Source of the DNA: a bacterium
Lineage (GTDB): Bacteria > Cyanobacteriota > Vampirovibrionia > Gastranaerophilales > Gastranaerophilaceae
Assembly (NCBI GenBank): GCA_017541465.1
Contig: JAFXYZ010000048.1
Coordinates: forward strand, 1-37,186
Direction of reading: 5' to 3'
Length of the DNA: 37,186 bases
The position numbers and the translations under genes were made by a program. The notes beneath the pieces were generated by a model that did not search any database, had not been told where the DNA came from, and was given only the letters and a program-made list of their open reading frames with translations. Below, in pieces: positions 6,580 through 15,610 of the stretch (its first letter is position 1; each line of letters starts with the position of its first letter).

Positions 6580-8483
6580 ATTACCTGCTCATCCTGAATT
6601 ACACTGACGAACTCGTTTACGAGGTCTTTGTTCCACTGTTTGTCTGCCTCTTCTCTGATTATTTCGAGGGTTTCGTCTAAAGTAAAGGCTTTTCTGTAGG
6701 GCCTGTCCTGTGTCATGGCATAGAAGGCATCTACAAGAAGGACTATCTGCGCGGTTACGGGAATCTGGTTTTCCGAAATGTTATGGGGATACCCCTGTCC
6801 GTCCCAACGTTCGTGATGGTTTTCGATTATTTCGATAACATTTTGCAGATTCCCTGAAACAGGCTCTAGAATTGTCTGTGTTGCAAGTGTCGGGTGTGTA
6901 TGAATTGTCTCTATTTCTTTTTCGCTGAGCTCTGATTTTTTGTTCAGTATCTCGTTTGGCACCATAATGTTTCCGATGTCATAAAGGAGCATAGCGATTT
7001 TGAGGTTGTCTGTGTCTGCTTTTGAAAGATTAACTCTCTTTGCAAGAATTGAAGCAAGAATAATTTTGGACTTCGTTGTTCCGTTTTTATACATTTTATT
7101 GTAGGTTTGCTCTATTATGTCAGCTATAGAGCAGAGAATTTCCTGGGTATTTTGTTTTTTGTTTTCGACACTGTTTAATTTTTCGGTTATCTGATCAACA
7201 ACCTCCTGCCCGACAGGTAGTTTATTTTCTTTGACGAGTTCTAGGAAGGTGTTGATTGCAGTTTCCTGCCAGGTTGCTTCTTTCTCTTTTTTCGCCATTT
7301 CAACTCTGTTTCTGCCGTTCATTTTTGCTCTGTACATAGCCTGGTCGGCTATTTCTATCAGTTCATCAATTCTGTCGGAGTGCTCAAGGAAGGTTGCGAC
7401 ACCTATACTTGCGGTAATATGCCCGATTTTTTCGAGCTCTTTTGTTTCTATTGCTTTTCTGATACGCTCTGCCGCTATCAAGGCACCGTTTGAATCAATA
7501 CCCGGAAGAAGAATGTTAAATTCCTCGCCCCCGATTCTTGCATAAATATCTATTGCTCTTGATTCCTTCTTTAAAATGCCTGCAATAGCTTTGATTGCGA
7601 TGTCGCCGTACTGGTGACCGTAAGTATCGTTAATTCTTTTGAGGTAATCGAGGTCAAGCGAAATGATAGAAAACGGCTGTTTCTGGCGGATGGCTCTCTC
7701 TGCTTCTTTGATAATACTGCTTTCAAAGAAGCGTCTGTTGTAGATTTGTGTCAGAGGATCGGTAACAGCCTGCTGCTTAATTTCCTCAAACAACTCTGCA
7801 ACTGTAATTCCGAGCTCTATTTGTTTTGAAAACAGCGAGAGGAAGTTCATTTCAATATCGCTTATTTCCTGCCTCGGTGAATAAATCATAACGCAGCCAA
7901 AGGGTGTTTTGGCTTTATAAAGCGGAATAACTATCTCTGATTTTGCCATAAAATTAGAGATTATGGTGTTTGTGTTGGCTTCAGAGATGTTTGGGAAAAG
8001 GTTTTTAACCGTTTCCGAGATATTGTGAAAAGTTCTTATCTTCTTTTCGTTAATTGTTTTGACGAGGTTTGAATTTTCGTTGTAGGGCAGGTTTGAGCCG
8101 ACAAAAGGCATCCCGATTATTTCTTCAATTTTTGAAGTAAATCGTGATTTTGAAAGAGATTTTATTGTAAAACTCTGCTTTCCTCTGTCATCATAGACAA
8201 TTTTAAGGACTATAATTCCGATGTAGTCCATATCTGTTGAGAGAATGTCCGCAATTTTGTCGAGAACATTCGCCAGAGGCTCCGGGGAGTTCATCATATC
8301 CCAGACACTTGAGAGAGTAAGAATTGTCTGGTTTGTCTGTGCCAAATCGCGGGTTTTTTGCTCGATTTCTTCCTCAAGCGCGGCATTTCGGGCATAGACC
8401 TCCGCAAAATCAGCGCCTGTCTTATATATACCCCTGTCTATATGCTGTATGGTTTTTATAAACTTCTTAAAATTAGATAACAT
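6576..8483 (-). CDS. GAF-GGDEF-HD-GYP cyclic-di-GMP protein with altered HD motif
   Basis: This cytoplasmic 635-residue protein combines a coiled N-terminus (about 30-55), a GAF-like sensor (about 55-230), a GGDEF diguanylate cyclase domain (about 238-396) and an HD-GYP domain (about 440-630). The cyclase site is intact (GGEEF, 318-322), with an RAID inhibitory I-site (309-312) exactly five residues before it. The phosphodiesterase half keeps HHERWDGQGYP (556-566), but the HD dyad, usually LHDIGK, reads L-Y-D-I-G-N (500-505). Losing that histidine and lysine should weaken or abolish hydrolysis, so the net activity may be c-di-GMP synthesis with a sensory HD-GYP module. The likely outputs are pilus or envelope behaviour, by inference. 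Confidence 0.93.
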   Translation of the reverse strand: MLSNFKKFIKTIQHIDRGIYKTGADFAEVYARNAALEEEIEQKTRDLAQTNQTILTLSSVWDMMNSPEPLANVLDKIADILSTDMDYIGIIVLKIVYDDRGKQSFTIKSLSKSRFTSKIEEIIGMPFVGSNLPYNENSNLVKTINEKKIRTFHNISETVKNLFPNISEANTNTIISNFMAKSEIVIPLYKAKTPFGCVMIYSPRQEISDIEMNFLSLFSKQIELGITVAELFEEIKQQAVTDPLTQIYNRRFFESSIIKEAERAIRQKQPFSIISLDLDYLKRINDTYGHQYGDIAIKAIAGILKKESRAIDIYARIGGEEFNILLPGIDSNGALIAAERIRKAIETKELEKIGHITASIGVATFLEHSDRIDELIEIADQAMYRAKMNGRNRVEMAKKEKEATWQETAINTFLELVKENKLPVGQEVVDQITEKLNSVENKKQNTQEILCSIADIIEQTYNKMYKNGTTKSKIILASILAKRVNLSKADTDNLKIAMLLYDIGNIMVPNEILNKKSELSEKEIETIHTHPTLATQTILEPVSGNLQNVIEIIENHHERWDGQGYPHNISENQIPVTAQIVLLVDAFYAMTQDRPYRKAFTLDETLEIIREEADKQWNKDLVNEFVSVIQDEQVI

Positions 8484-8513
8484 CTTTTCCGTATGTGCCT
8501 ATGTTTTATGGAT

Positions 8514-8542
8514 ATTATACAACGGTCAAATATTCAAGTTAA
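8514..8542 (-). promoter_or_regulatory. Sigma-70 type promoter of the GGDEF gene
   Basis: On the minus strand, TTAACT (8542-8537) is followed after 17 bp by TATAAT (8519-8514). The predicted leader is about 25 nt and carries a GGAAAAG ribosome-binding site. The -35 box overlaps the last codons of the upstream glycosyltransferase gene. Confidence 0.5.
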
Positions 8543-9586
8543 GATGTTGTTTACAATATTTATTATTTTTTCGGTATCAATTTTGTTACGGCACTCTTCC
8601 GTCTGAAACCTGCATTTTCTCTTCATACAGGGGGAACAGTCTTCATCTGACTGTACGGAATAATAGTTTTCACCAAAGGGGGCTGTTCTGTTTCGGGAGG
8701 TTGAGAAAAAGAGAGTTATGACTTTGGGCTTATTCACTGCCCAGGCAATATGTGCACTGCCTGAATCGGGGGAAATGACTATATCTGCTCTTGATAAAAC
8801 TTCTCTTAATTCTTTCAGATTAGTTTTTCCCGTTAAATTTATGACTTCCTTTTCGCTCATTGAAATTATTTCATCAGTGAGTTTCTTTTCGTTTGCAGAA
8901 GCTGTAATTATTATATTAGCTTTATCCGAAAAGGTTTTTATGAGCTTTGCCCAGTTTTCGTTTTTCCAGTGTTTGTTTGACCAGGTGGTGGAGGGGGCTA
9001 GAATAATTGTCGGTTTTTCATTTTTTATTTCTTTTAAAAGCTCATCCGCTTTTTCTTTTGCGCTGTTAATTGAAGGGGGAAGCGGGAATTTTATTTCCGC
9101 TCCGCTCCAGCCTAAATATTTTGCTATATCGAGATTTCTTTTGACAACGTGGTAGTTTATATCAAAAATCTTTCTGTCTGTTTTGATTATTTCGTTTGAA
9201 AACAGGGTTGAAAACTCTCTTCCGCCTTCCTGCGCGATTTTTCTTTTTCCTTTTGCTGCTCCAACCCAAACGGCGCTTTTTAACAGTTGCTGAACATCAA
9301 TAATGAGGTCGTAATCGGTTTCTCTCAGGCGCTTTACTATAGAGATAAAATCGGAAAAGTTTTGAAATTTGTTTTTTCTCTTCTTCCATTTCTTCTTTGG
9401 AACGACAAAAAGATTATTAATTAAAGGGTTATTTCTCAAAAATTGTGAGGCTTTATCTTCAACTATCCAGTCGATGACTGATTTTGGGTATAATTCCTTC
9501 AGCGCACTCAGAAGGGGGAGAGTGTGGATAACATCTCCGAGGGCGCTTAGTCTTACGATTAAAATTTTTATCTCTTTTTCTTCCAT
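8534..9586 (-). CDS. Glycosyltransferase family 9 (LPS heptosyltransferase-like)
   Basis: The 350-residue protein has the GT9 architecture: N-terminal ILIVRLSALGDVIHTLPLLSAL (about 8-29), the central IILAPSTTWSNKHW nucleotide-sugar loop, and the C-terminal DIVISPDSGSAHIAWA acceptor/donor motif. A Cys-containing tail (DCSPCMKRKCRF) resembles WaaC/RfaF-type enzymes. It would transfer heptose from an ADP-heptose donor onto a lipid A-core acceptor at the inner face of the inner membrane, implying an outer membrane. WaaC versus WaaF cannot be decided. No Shine-Dalgarno precedes the ATG; instead TGATATAAT ends 7 nt upstream, so the message is probably leaderless. Confidence 0.9.
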   Translation of the reverse strand: MEEKEIKILIVRLSALGDVIHTLPLLSALKELYPKSVIDWIVEDKASQFLRNNPLINNLFVVPKKKWKKRKNKFQNFSDFISIVKRLRETDYDLIIDVQQLLKSAVWVGAAKGKRKIAQEGGREFSTLFSNEIIKTDRKIFDINYHVVKRNLDIAKYLGWSGAEIKFPLPPSINSAKEKADELLKEIKNEKPTIILAPSTTWSNKHWKNENWAKLIKTFSDKANIIITASANEKKLTDEIISMSEKEVINLTGKTNLKELREVLSRADIVISPDSGSAHIAWAVNKPKVITLFFSTSRNRTAPFGENYYSVQSDEDCSPCMKRKCRFQTEECRNKIDTEKIINIVNNILT

Positions 9587-9593
9587 ATTTTCA

Positions 9594-9602
9594 ATTATAT
9601 CA
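9594..9602 (-). promoter_or_regulatory. Extended -10 promoter, predicted leaderless start for the GT9 gene
   Basis: TGATATAAT reads 9602-9594 on the minus strand. Only 7 nt separate the box from the ATG at 9586, so transcription should begin at or next to the A of the start codon. No convincing -35 box is present. Confidence 0.6.
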
Positions 9603-9744
9603 TACTTTTATTACATTTTATTTACAAAAATGAATACTTTTTTAAACTTTTTAGAGGAATATTTTTTTTTGAAAATTGATTATGATATTTGTGTCAGGAA
9701 ACGGAAAAAATATAAACTATCAAAGACGCAAAAAGGACGATTTA

Positions 9745-9990
9745 ATGAAAAAAGAAGATATGAACAACATAAAAGAGTCAATAATGATGTGTAAAATCAG
9801 ACTCAGAAATATGCAGCCCTATATCAAAACTTCTGAGAAAATTTCCCAATCCTATAATAAGGTCTTAATTGAAAAAGCGGTTTTAAGAGAAAAAGCACTT
9901 CATAAAGAGCCGACTTTTATGCAGAAATTAGCAAGAAAACTGTCCCCTAATAAGAAAAAACTCATCTGCGATTATTTTAAGTCTGCGTAA
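9745..9990 (+). CDS. Small basic protein of 81 residues, function unknown
   Basis: I start at the ATG at 9745, where AAAGGA (9733-9738) gives a ribosome-binding site; an upstream in-frame ATG at 9676 has none. The product begins MKKEDMNNIKESIMM, is lysine-rich and helical (KTSEKISQSYNKVLIEKAVLREKAL) and ends in a basic segment (KLARKLSPNKKKLICDYFKSA). No signal peptide or membrane helix. It lies directly upstream of the switchable pilin gene. It could be a nucleic-acid-binding or small structural protein; no family recognised. Confidence 0.65.
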   Translation: MKKEDMNNIKESIMMCKIRLRNMQPYIKTSEKISQSYNKVLIEKAVLREKALHKEPTFMQKLARKLSPNKKKLICDYFKSA

Positions 9991-10018
9991 ATTGTTATTT
10001 TTTTACAAATCTTGGGAA

Positions 10019-10044
10019 AAATGATATTATAATTAATATCATTT
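10019..10044. promoter_or_regulatory. 26-bp dyad overlapping the -10 box of the prepilin gene
   Basis: AAATGATATTA (10019-10029) and TAATATCATTT (10034-10044) are perfect 11-bp arms around a 4-nt centre. A consensus TATAAT (10028-10033) lies in the middle; TTTACA (10002-10007) is a possible -35 box at a long 20-bp spacing. A dimeric regulator bound here would block RNA polymerase. It could alternatively be a weak hairpin ending the upstream small gene, but the stem is nearly all A-T and no T-run follows. Confidence 0.55.
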
Positions 10045-10064
10045 AAACGGAAGAGAGAAAAATC

Positions 10065-10788
10065 ATGTATAAAAATAATAACCTTAAATCTACTACCCCC
10101 CCCCTATAATAATGGCGGATTTACGCTTGCAGAAGTGTTGATAACCCTCGTTATTATTGGTGTAATTGCTGCAATTACTGTTCCAACTTTAATCACTAAA
10201 TACCAAAAAGAACAAACTGTTACAAAATTAAAAAAAGAATATTCTGTATTTAACCAGGCAGTACAACTTGCAATAAAAGATTATGGAACAATGGAGACTT
10301 GGGATGCCCCTGCTGAAAGTTCCTTTGAAACTTCTTCATATATGTTCCAAAAATATGTAATTCCATATTTAAGTATTTCAAAACCAATTAAATCAATAAC
10401 TGAAGATAATATTGAAGTAAAAAAAATTAATAATGATATTTTAAATTTTAATGATACATATTTAAAATTCTATCTTACAGACGGTACTTCAGTTATTGGC
10501 AGATATAATTACTATGGACCTACAACACACAGGTCATTAGCAATCTATATTGATATCAATGGAGATAAACAACCTAATAGACTTGGTCGTGATATCTTTA
10601 TTTATATGTATTGGATATATTATCCAGCTGATAAAAAAATTCAAGGGCGTTTTTTGCCTAATATGTTTAATTTTGCTCAAACAAGAGAACAAATACATCA
10701 AAATTGTTCATTTCAAACAAATGGTGATGGTTGTGCAAATTTAATAATGACAGATTCTTGGCAGATTAAAGACGACTATCCTTGGTAA
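10065..10788 (+). CDS. Prepilin gene with start codon out of frame across a C9 tract (possible phase variation)
   Basis: ATG at 10065 follows a ribosome-binding site (GAAGAGAG). The start reads MYKNNNLKSTTPP, then meets nine consecutive cytosines (10096-10104), which shift it into CTA-TAA and stop. The pilin frame proper, GGFTLAEVLITLVIIGVIAA and onwards, begins just after. Removing one C (or adding two) joins them into MYKNNNLKSTTPPYNNGGFTLAEV..., a normal class III prepilin of about 240 residues. The mature domain has DGTSVIGRY, YIDINGDKQPNRLGRDIF and two cysteines (NCSF, GCAN), paralogous to the pilin at the left edge. No in-frame ATG, GTG or TTG lies between the tract and the leader; the GTG at 10135 would remove the leader. 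Either slipped-strand OFF state or a homopolymer sequencing error. Confidence 0.85.
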
Positions 10789-10792
10789 TGTT

Positions 10793-10811
10793 GTCGGGCT
10801 AAAGCACCGAC
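10793..10811. repeat. Imperfect hairpin after the prepilin gene
   Basis: GTCGG-GCT-AA-AGC-A-CCGAC forms a stem with one bulged base, 4 nt after the prepilin stop codon. It resembles a short dispersed intergenic hairpin, but no second copy is in the window. Confidence 0.4.
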
Positions 10812-10845
10812 CTATGAGTGTCGATATTTCTTGAAGGTAAAATCA

Positions 10846-10889
10846 ACCCTCACCCTAACCCTCTCCCATAGGAGAGGGAATTAGTTTTT
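10846..10889 (+). terminator. Short form of the palindromic repeat, likely terminator
   Basis: The sequence AACCCTCACCCTAACCCTCTCC leads into a perfect 8-bp stem, CCCTCTCC (10859-10866) with GGAGAGGG (10871-10878), followed by AATTAG and five T residues (10885-10889). Its flanks match both the leader repeat at the left edge and the ends of the long repeat at 3119-3259. It would end transcription from the prepilin gene before uvrB. Confidence 0.6.
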
Positions 10890-10907
10890 CTCATCCATTT
10901 ACTCTTA

Positions 10908-10916
10908 TGCTAAAAT
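10908..10916 (+). promoter_or_regulatory. Extended -10 promoter, predicted leaderless start for uvrB
   Basis: TGCTAAAAT ends 6 nt before the uvrB ATG at 10923, and no Shine-Dalgarno or clear -35 box is present. Transcription should start on or beside the start codon. Confidence 0.6.
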
Positions 10917-10922
10917 ACTGTT

Positions 10923-12905
10923 ATGGATAAAGAGTTAAAAATCGTTTCTAAATTCAAACCCTCGGGTGACCAGCCTAAGGCTATAAAACAGCTTGTAGAG
11001 GGGCTTAATCAGGGGTATGACTGCCAGACTTTGCTCGGAATTACGGGTTCGGGCAAGACCTTCACTATCGCAAACGTAATTGAGCAGATACAAAAGCCTA
11101 CTCTCATCATAGCCCACAATAAAACCCTCGCAGCGCAGTTATATAACGAATTTAAAGAACTTTTCCCCGAAAATGCCGTTGAATACTTTATCAGCTATTA
11201 TGACTTTTATCAGCCTGAAGCCTATATCCCGAGAAGTGATACCTATATTGAAAAATCGGCAACCATTAATGATGAAATAGACAGACTTCGCCACAACACA
11301 ACAAGAAGTCTTTATGACAGAAAAGATGTTATAATAGTTGCTTCAGTCAGTTGCATATATGGTTTAGGACTTCCCGAAAGCTATTTTAAAGGTACCATAA
11401 CTCTCAATGTCGGTGATATTATTGACACAGAGGCGCTTTTAAAACATCTGGTTGAAGTCCAGTATTCAAGAAACGACCTCGAGCTTCAGCGCTCAACCTT
11501 CAGAGTGCGGGGCGATTTAATCGAAATAATGCCTGCCTATGAAAAGATTATAACAAGGCTTTATCTCTTTGGAGATGAGATAGAAAAGATAGCAAAAATC
11601 AACCCTGTTACGGGCGAAATCGTTGAAAGGCTTGATAAGGTAACCATTTTCCCTGCCGTTCACTACCTCTCTTATGACGAGGATAAGGATACAACCCTTG
11701 CGATGATTAGGCAGGAACTAAGTGAGCAGGTAAAACTCTTTGAAGCCGAGAATAAGTTAATCGAGGCGCAGAGAATAGCCCAGAGAACGAAATATGATAT
11801 TGAAATGATTAAAGAAATGGGGTATTGTTCGGGGATAGAAAACTATTCAAGAATAATCGAAAGACGCGCCCCCGGTACTCCGCCCGCCACTTTGCTCGAT
11901 TACTTCAGAGATGATTTCCTTCTTGTTATTGATGAATCTCATGTAACCATTCCTCAGCTAAAAGCTATGTATAACGGTGACCAGGCAAGAAAAAATGTTC
12001 TTGTTGAGTATGGCTTCAGGCTTCCTAGCGCAAAGGATAACCGCCCTTTAAAATTTGAAGAGTTTTGGGACAGAGTCGGGCAGAAGATTTTTGTTTCCGC
12101 TACACCCTCAGACTTTGAGAAGGAAAACTCCTCTCAGCTCGTTGAGCAGATAATCAGACCGACAGGGCTTGTTGATCCTGAAATTATAGTAAGACCTTCT
12201 CTCAATCAGGTTGATGACCTTATGAGAGAGATAAACGAGACAACCCAAAAGGGCTACCGAACCCTCATCACGACTTTAACCAAGCGAATGGCTGAAGATT
12301 TAACGGATTATCTTACCCAAAACGGAATTAAGGTCAGATATATCCACAGTGAAGTCGTATCCTTAGAAAGAGTTGAAATTTTAAGAGATTTAAGGCTCGG
12401 GGTTTTCGATGTTCTTGTCGGGGTAAACCTATTAAGAGAAGGACTTGATATACCCGAGGTTGCGCTTGTCGCCATTATGGATGCCGATAAAGAGGGCTTT
12501 TTGAGGTCTGATACAAGTTTAATTCAGACAATAGGAAGGGCTTCGAGAAACTCTGATTCAAAGGTGCTTATGTATGCCGATAAAATAACGGACAGTATGG
12601 ACAGAGCCATTAAAGAAACAAACAGAAGAAGAAGTATTCAGCTCCAATACAACAAAGACCATAATATCGTTCCTATGACGATTAAAAAGCCCATTGAAAA
12701 CAACCTTCTTCAGCTTGTTGAAAGCTACAGAAACATTGAAGATATTATTGCGGAGGAAATGGTCGAAAATAATATCTCAAAAGAAGATTTACCAAAGATT
12801 ATCTCAAAACTCGAAAAGGCGATGAAAAAAGCCGCAAACATCCTCGATTTCGAGAAAGCACTCGAAATCAAAGAGCAGCTGAAGAAGTTAAAGAGCCTTC
12901 TTTAG
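10923..12905 (+). CDS. uvrB: Excinuclease ABC subunit B (UvrB)
   Basis: The 660-residue length is usual for UvrB. It has the helicase Walker A loop GITGSGKT (39-46), the DNA-clamping beta-hairpin [12 protein letters not shown] (92-103), the Walker B type LLVIDESH motif, helicase motif VI in [10 protein letters not shown], and the C-terminal UVR domain ([20 protein letters not shown]) that contacts UvrC. It verifies DNA damage handed over by UvrA in nucleotide excision repair. It is a lone gene, followed by a convergent membrane protein whose stop codon overlaps its own by 4 nt. Its promoter position suggests a leaderless message. Confidence 0.98.
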   Translation: MDKELKIVSKFKPSGDQPKAIKQLVEGLNQGYDCQTLLGITGSGKTFTIANVIEQIQKPTLIIAHNKTLAAQLYNEFKELFPENAVEYFISYYDFYQPEAYIPRSDTYIEKSATINDEIDRLRHNTTRSLYDRKDVIIVASVSCIYGLGLPESYFKGTITLNVGDIIDTEALLKHLVEVQYSRNDLELQRSTFRVRGDLIEIMPAYEKIITRLYLFGDEIEKIAKINPVTGEIVERLDKVTIFPAVHYLSYDEDKDTTLAMIRQELSEQVKLFEAENKLIEAQRIAQRTKYDIEMIKEMGYCSGIENYSRIIERRAPGTPPATLLDYFRDDFLLVIDESHVTIPQLKAMYNGDQARKNVLVEYGFRLPSAKDNRPLKFEEFWDRVGQKIFVSATPSDFEKENSSQLVEQIIRPTGLVDPEIIVRPSLNQVDDLMREINETTQKGYRTLITTLTKRMAEDLTDYLTQNGIKVRYIHSEVVSLERVEILRDLRLGVFDVLVGVNLLREGLDIPEVALVAIMDADKEGFLRSDTSLIQTIGRASRNSDSKVLMYADKITDSMDRAIKETNRRRSIQLQYNKDHNIVPMTIKKPIENNLLQLVESYRNIEDIIAEEMVENNISKEDLPKIISKLEKAMKKAANILDFEKALEIKEQLKKLKSLL

Positions 12906-13624
12906 AGGTGAAGGTAGTCCATATCCTCATCAGAGATGATTAATTCTTCATAGAGCTGAATTAAAAACTGTATGCTTACCAGATATGAGAATAGTGTCGT
13001 AAACGCATAAAGAGATAATTTGAAGATTACAAAAGTTGAGGGTGTTTCACCAAAGGCGGAATTTCCCGCAAGAAATACAAAGTATGCAGGAATACCGATA
13101 CATATCGCTATCTGGATAAAGAGCTTTAAAATCTGAATCATAAACTCTCCGCCGACATCGGATATGGTTTTAAATTTGAAGGCATGGAGAAGGTTATATT
13201 CCTTTGCGTAAAGCGTAAGCTGGACAAATACTATTGCAAGCCATATGAGGAGTGCAAAAATAATTGCCAGGTATTTAATTTCGGCAACAGTATTTTGCAG
13301 ATTTTCAAACCATAAAATAAGGAAGAAAATACCTACCGTAATCGGAATAATACACAGCATTCCGCCGAGTCCCCGAATGATAACGTCATAAACAGAGGTG
13401 ATAGGGTTCGGGAAGTATAAATCTCTGTCTTTTATGGCTTTATGGAAGGTAACAATAAGATAGCCGACAAAATAATAGGCGATTGCCCAGCCGAGAACCG
13501 GGAAATTGAAAATTTCTTCGCCGATAAAAAATAAAAACAATACCGGAACAAGCAAAAGCGCCAGTTTTGGTATTAAAAGTTTGTCATTTGTTAAAGTCCT
13601 TATTGCATCTATTACTGAAGCCAT
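12902..13624 (-). CDS. DUF4013-like multi-pass membrane protein
   Basis: The 240-residue protein is strongly hydrophobic with about six membrane helices. A conserved-looking loop ([15 protein letters not shown]) between the early helices and the pattern of paired helices resemble DUF4013 membrane proteins; this is from memory and only moderately sure. It starts 9 nt after the ftsH stop on the same strand, with AGGA 7 nt before its ATG, so it is the second gene of an ftsH operon. Its function is unknown; co-expression with FtsH hints at membrane-protein homeostasis. Confidence 0.75.
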   Translation of the reverse strand: MASVIDAIRTLTNDKLLIPKLALLLVPVLFLFFIGEEIFNFPVLGWAIAYYFVGYLIVTFHKAIKDRDLYFPNPITSVYDVIIRGLGGMLCIIPITVGIFFLILWFENLQNTVAEIKYLAIIFALLIWLAIVFVQLTLYAKEYNLLHAFKFKTISDVGGEFMIQILKLFIQIAICIGIPAYFVFLAGNSAFGETPSTFVIFKLSLYAFTTLFSYLVSIQFLIQLYEELIISDEDMDYLHL

Positions 13625-13633
13625 AATTTTTTC

Positions 13634-15487
13634 CTATCCGTTATTTCTTATTCTTTCAATAATTTTTGTTACATCATCGTTATCAAGAGTTTCGTGTTCA
13701 AGCAGCTCTCTTGTGATAGCGTCTAATAAATCGCGGTTTTGGGTTAATAAATCTTTTGCATACTGGTATCTTGCATCGATAATGTGCTTAACTTCTTTGT
13801 CTAATTCTGCCGCAATTTCTTCAGAGAAATCTCTTGTATGACCGAAGTCTCTGCCCATAAAGACGTGCTCCTGCGATTTCCCGTAGGTCATAGCGCCCAT
13901 TTTTTCGGACATACCCCATTGATTAACCATTTTTCTTACGGTATCCGTTACTTTTTCAAGGTCGCTTGAAGCCCCGGTTGAAATTTTATCTGCACCGAAA
14001 ACAATTTCCTCTGCAACTCTTCCGCCTAAGGTCATTGTAATCTGGTCGAGTAACTTAGCCTTGCTGACATGCACCTTATTATCCTCGGGCTTTGTCCAGG
14101 TGATACCTAAAGCATAGCCTCTCGGGATAATCGTAACTTTATGAAGGTCATCGCATTCGGGAAGAAGTTTTGCAAGAAGTGCGTGTCCGACTTCGTGATA
14201 TGAGGTTATCTCTTTATCCTCATCGGTCATAACCCTGCTTTTCTTCTCAATACCTGCAATAACTCTGTCTATAGAGTCGTCAATTTCAGAGTTATTAATA
14301 ACCGTCTTGTTCTTTCTTGCTGCAAGAAGTGCCGATTCATTCAAAAGGCTTTGCAAATCTGCGCCCGTAAACCCGGGAGTGCGTTTTGCGAGTGTCTTTA
14401 AATCTACATCTTCGCCGAGCGGTTTACCCTTTGCGTGAACATTCAAAATAGCTTCTCTTCCCTTTATATCAGGTAAGCTGACCATAATCTGCCTGTCAAA
14501 TCTTCCCGGGCGAAGGAGTGCGTTATCTAAAATGTCAGGTCTGTTTGTTGCCGCAAGAATTATAATGTTTGTGTTTTCGTCAAACCCGTCCATTTCAACG
14601 AGAAGCTGGTTCAGTGTCTGTTCTCTTTCATCGTGTCCGCCGCCTAAACCTGCGCCTCTCTGACGGCCTACGGCATCAATTTCATCAATAAATACGATAC
14701 AGGGCTGATGTTTTTTAGCCTGTTCAAATAAGTCACGAACCCTTGAAGCACCGACACCTACGAACATTTCAACGAAGTCTGAACCGCTTATTGAAAAGAA
14801 CGGAACACCTGCTTCACCTGCGATAGCTTTTGCCATCAGTGTTTTACCTGTACCGGGTGCGCCTACGAGAAGAACACCTTTTGGAATTTTTGCTCCGAGC
14901 TTGATATATTTTTCACCGTCTTTAAGAAAATCGACTATTTCCTCAAGCTCCTGTCTTTCTTCATCAATACCCGCAACATCGGTAAATTTAACCTTAACCT
15001 TACTGTCGAGCATCATCTTTGCTTTACTTTTCCCGAACGATAGTGCCTGAGAGCCGTTCGCCTGAATAATTTTTGAAATTATAACAAAGAGAACTATCAT
15101 AAGTAAAATAGGAAGGAACATTCCCGCTAAGCCCATAAACGAGGAGGACTCGCCCTGCTTTTTTATTGAAATATTAACGTTATTTTCTTCTAAAATCGGG
15201 TAAAGATTAGAGTCGTTCTGAGGTATCATAACCTTGTACCTTAGAGCCGAGGTGACTGTTTCCGTTCCGTTTATATTCGTTTTAATCTCATCATTAAAGG
15301 GGACTGCCGTCAGAGAATCCTTTTCTATCTCAACTGACTTGATTTCTGCGCTTCTTACCTTACCGAGAAAATCAGAATAAGTCATATTCTCTGTTGTGGT
15401 GACGGGACCGACAAAAAGCATCGATATAAGAGCAACTGCCAAAAGTCCGACCACTATCCATATCCCTAATGATTGATTTTTATTCAT
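13634..15487 (-). CDS. ftsH: ATP-dependent zinc metalloprotease FtsH
   Basis: The 617-residue protein has two membrane helices (about 8-27 and 116-138) flanking a periplasmic loop. An AAA+ domain follows with Walker A GAPGTGKT (209-216), Walker B IVFIDE (264-269), a pore loop with [13 protein letters not shown] and the SRH region [19 protein letters not shown]. The peptidase zinc site is HEVGH (431-435), a conservative change from the usual HEAGH. It degrades misfolded or regulated membrane proteins. Upstream on the minus strand lie TATAAT and an AAGGTG ribosome-binding site. The membrane protein gene downstream is co-transcribed. Confidence 0.98.
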   Translation of the reverse strand: MNKNQSLGIWIVVGLLAVALISMLFVGPVTTTENMTYSDFLGKVRSAEIKSVEIEKDSLTAVPFNDEIKTNINGTETVTSALRYKVMIPQNDSNLYPILEENNVNISIKKQGESSSFMGLAGMFLPILLMIVLFVIISKIIQANGSQALSFGKSKAKMMLDSKVKVKFTDVAGIDEERQELEEIVDFLKDGEKYIKLGAKIPKGVLLVGAPGTGKTLMAKAIAGEAGVPFFSISGSDFVEMFVGVGASRVRDLFEQAKKHQPCIVFIDEIDAVGRQRGAGLGGGHDEREQTLNQLLVEMDGFDENTNIIILAATNRPDILDNALLRPGRFDRQIMVSLPDIKGREAILNVHAKGKPLGEDVDLKTLAKRTPGFTGADLQSLLNESALLAARKNKTVINNSEIDDSIDRVIAGIEKKSRVMTDEDKEITSYHEVGHALLAKLLPECDDLHKVTIIPRGYALGITWTKPEDNKVHVSKAKLLDQITMTLGGRVAEEIVFGADKISTGASSDLEKVTDTVRKMVNQWGMSEKMGAMTYGKSQEHVFMGRDFGHTRDFSEEIAAELDKEVKHIIDARYQYAKDLLTQNRDLLDAITRELLEHETLDNDDVTKIIERIRNNG

Positions 15488-15610
15488 ATATTTTCACCTT
15501 GTCTAAACTAATAATGTGATTATACCACCAAATTTCAAAATGATAAATTCTCTTAATATTCGGGCAAAAATTATTCTTCACATGTTTTATACTTTCAGAG
15601 TTTACCAGAT

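Noticed and set aside
9369-9794. 141-codon plus-strand frame antisense to the GT9 gene
   Set aside because: Low-complexity phenylalanine/serine-rich translation opposite a clear GT9 gene; shadow frame.
10135-10788. GTG at 10135 as the start of the second prepilin
   Set aside because: It would remove the leader and cut into the conserved LAEV helix, and it has no ribosome-binding site. The ATG at 10065 across the C tract is the better explanation.
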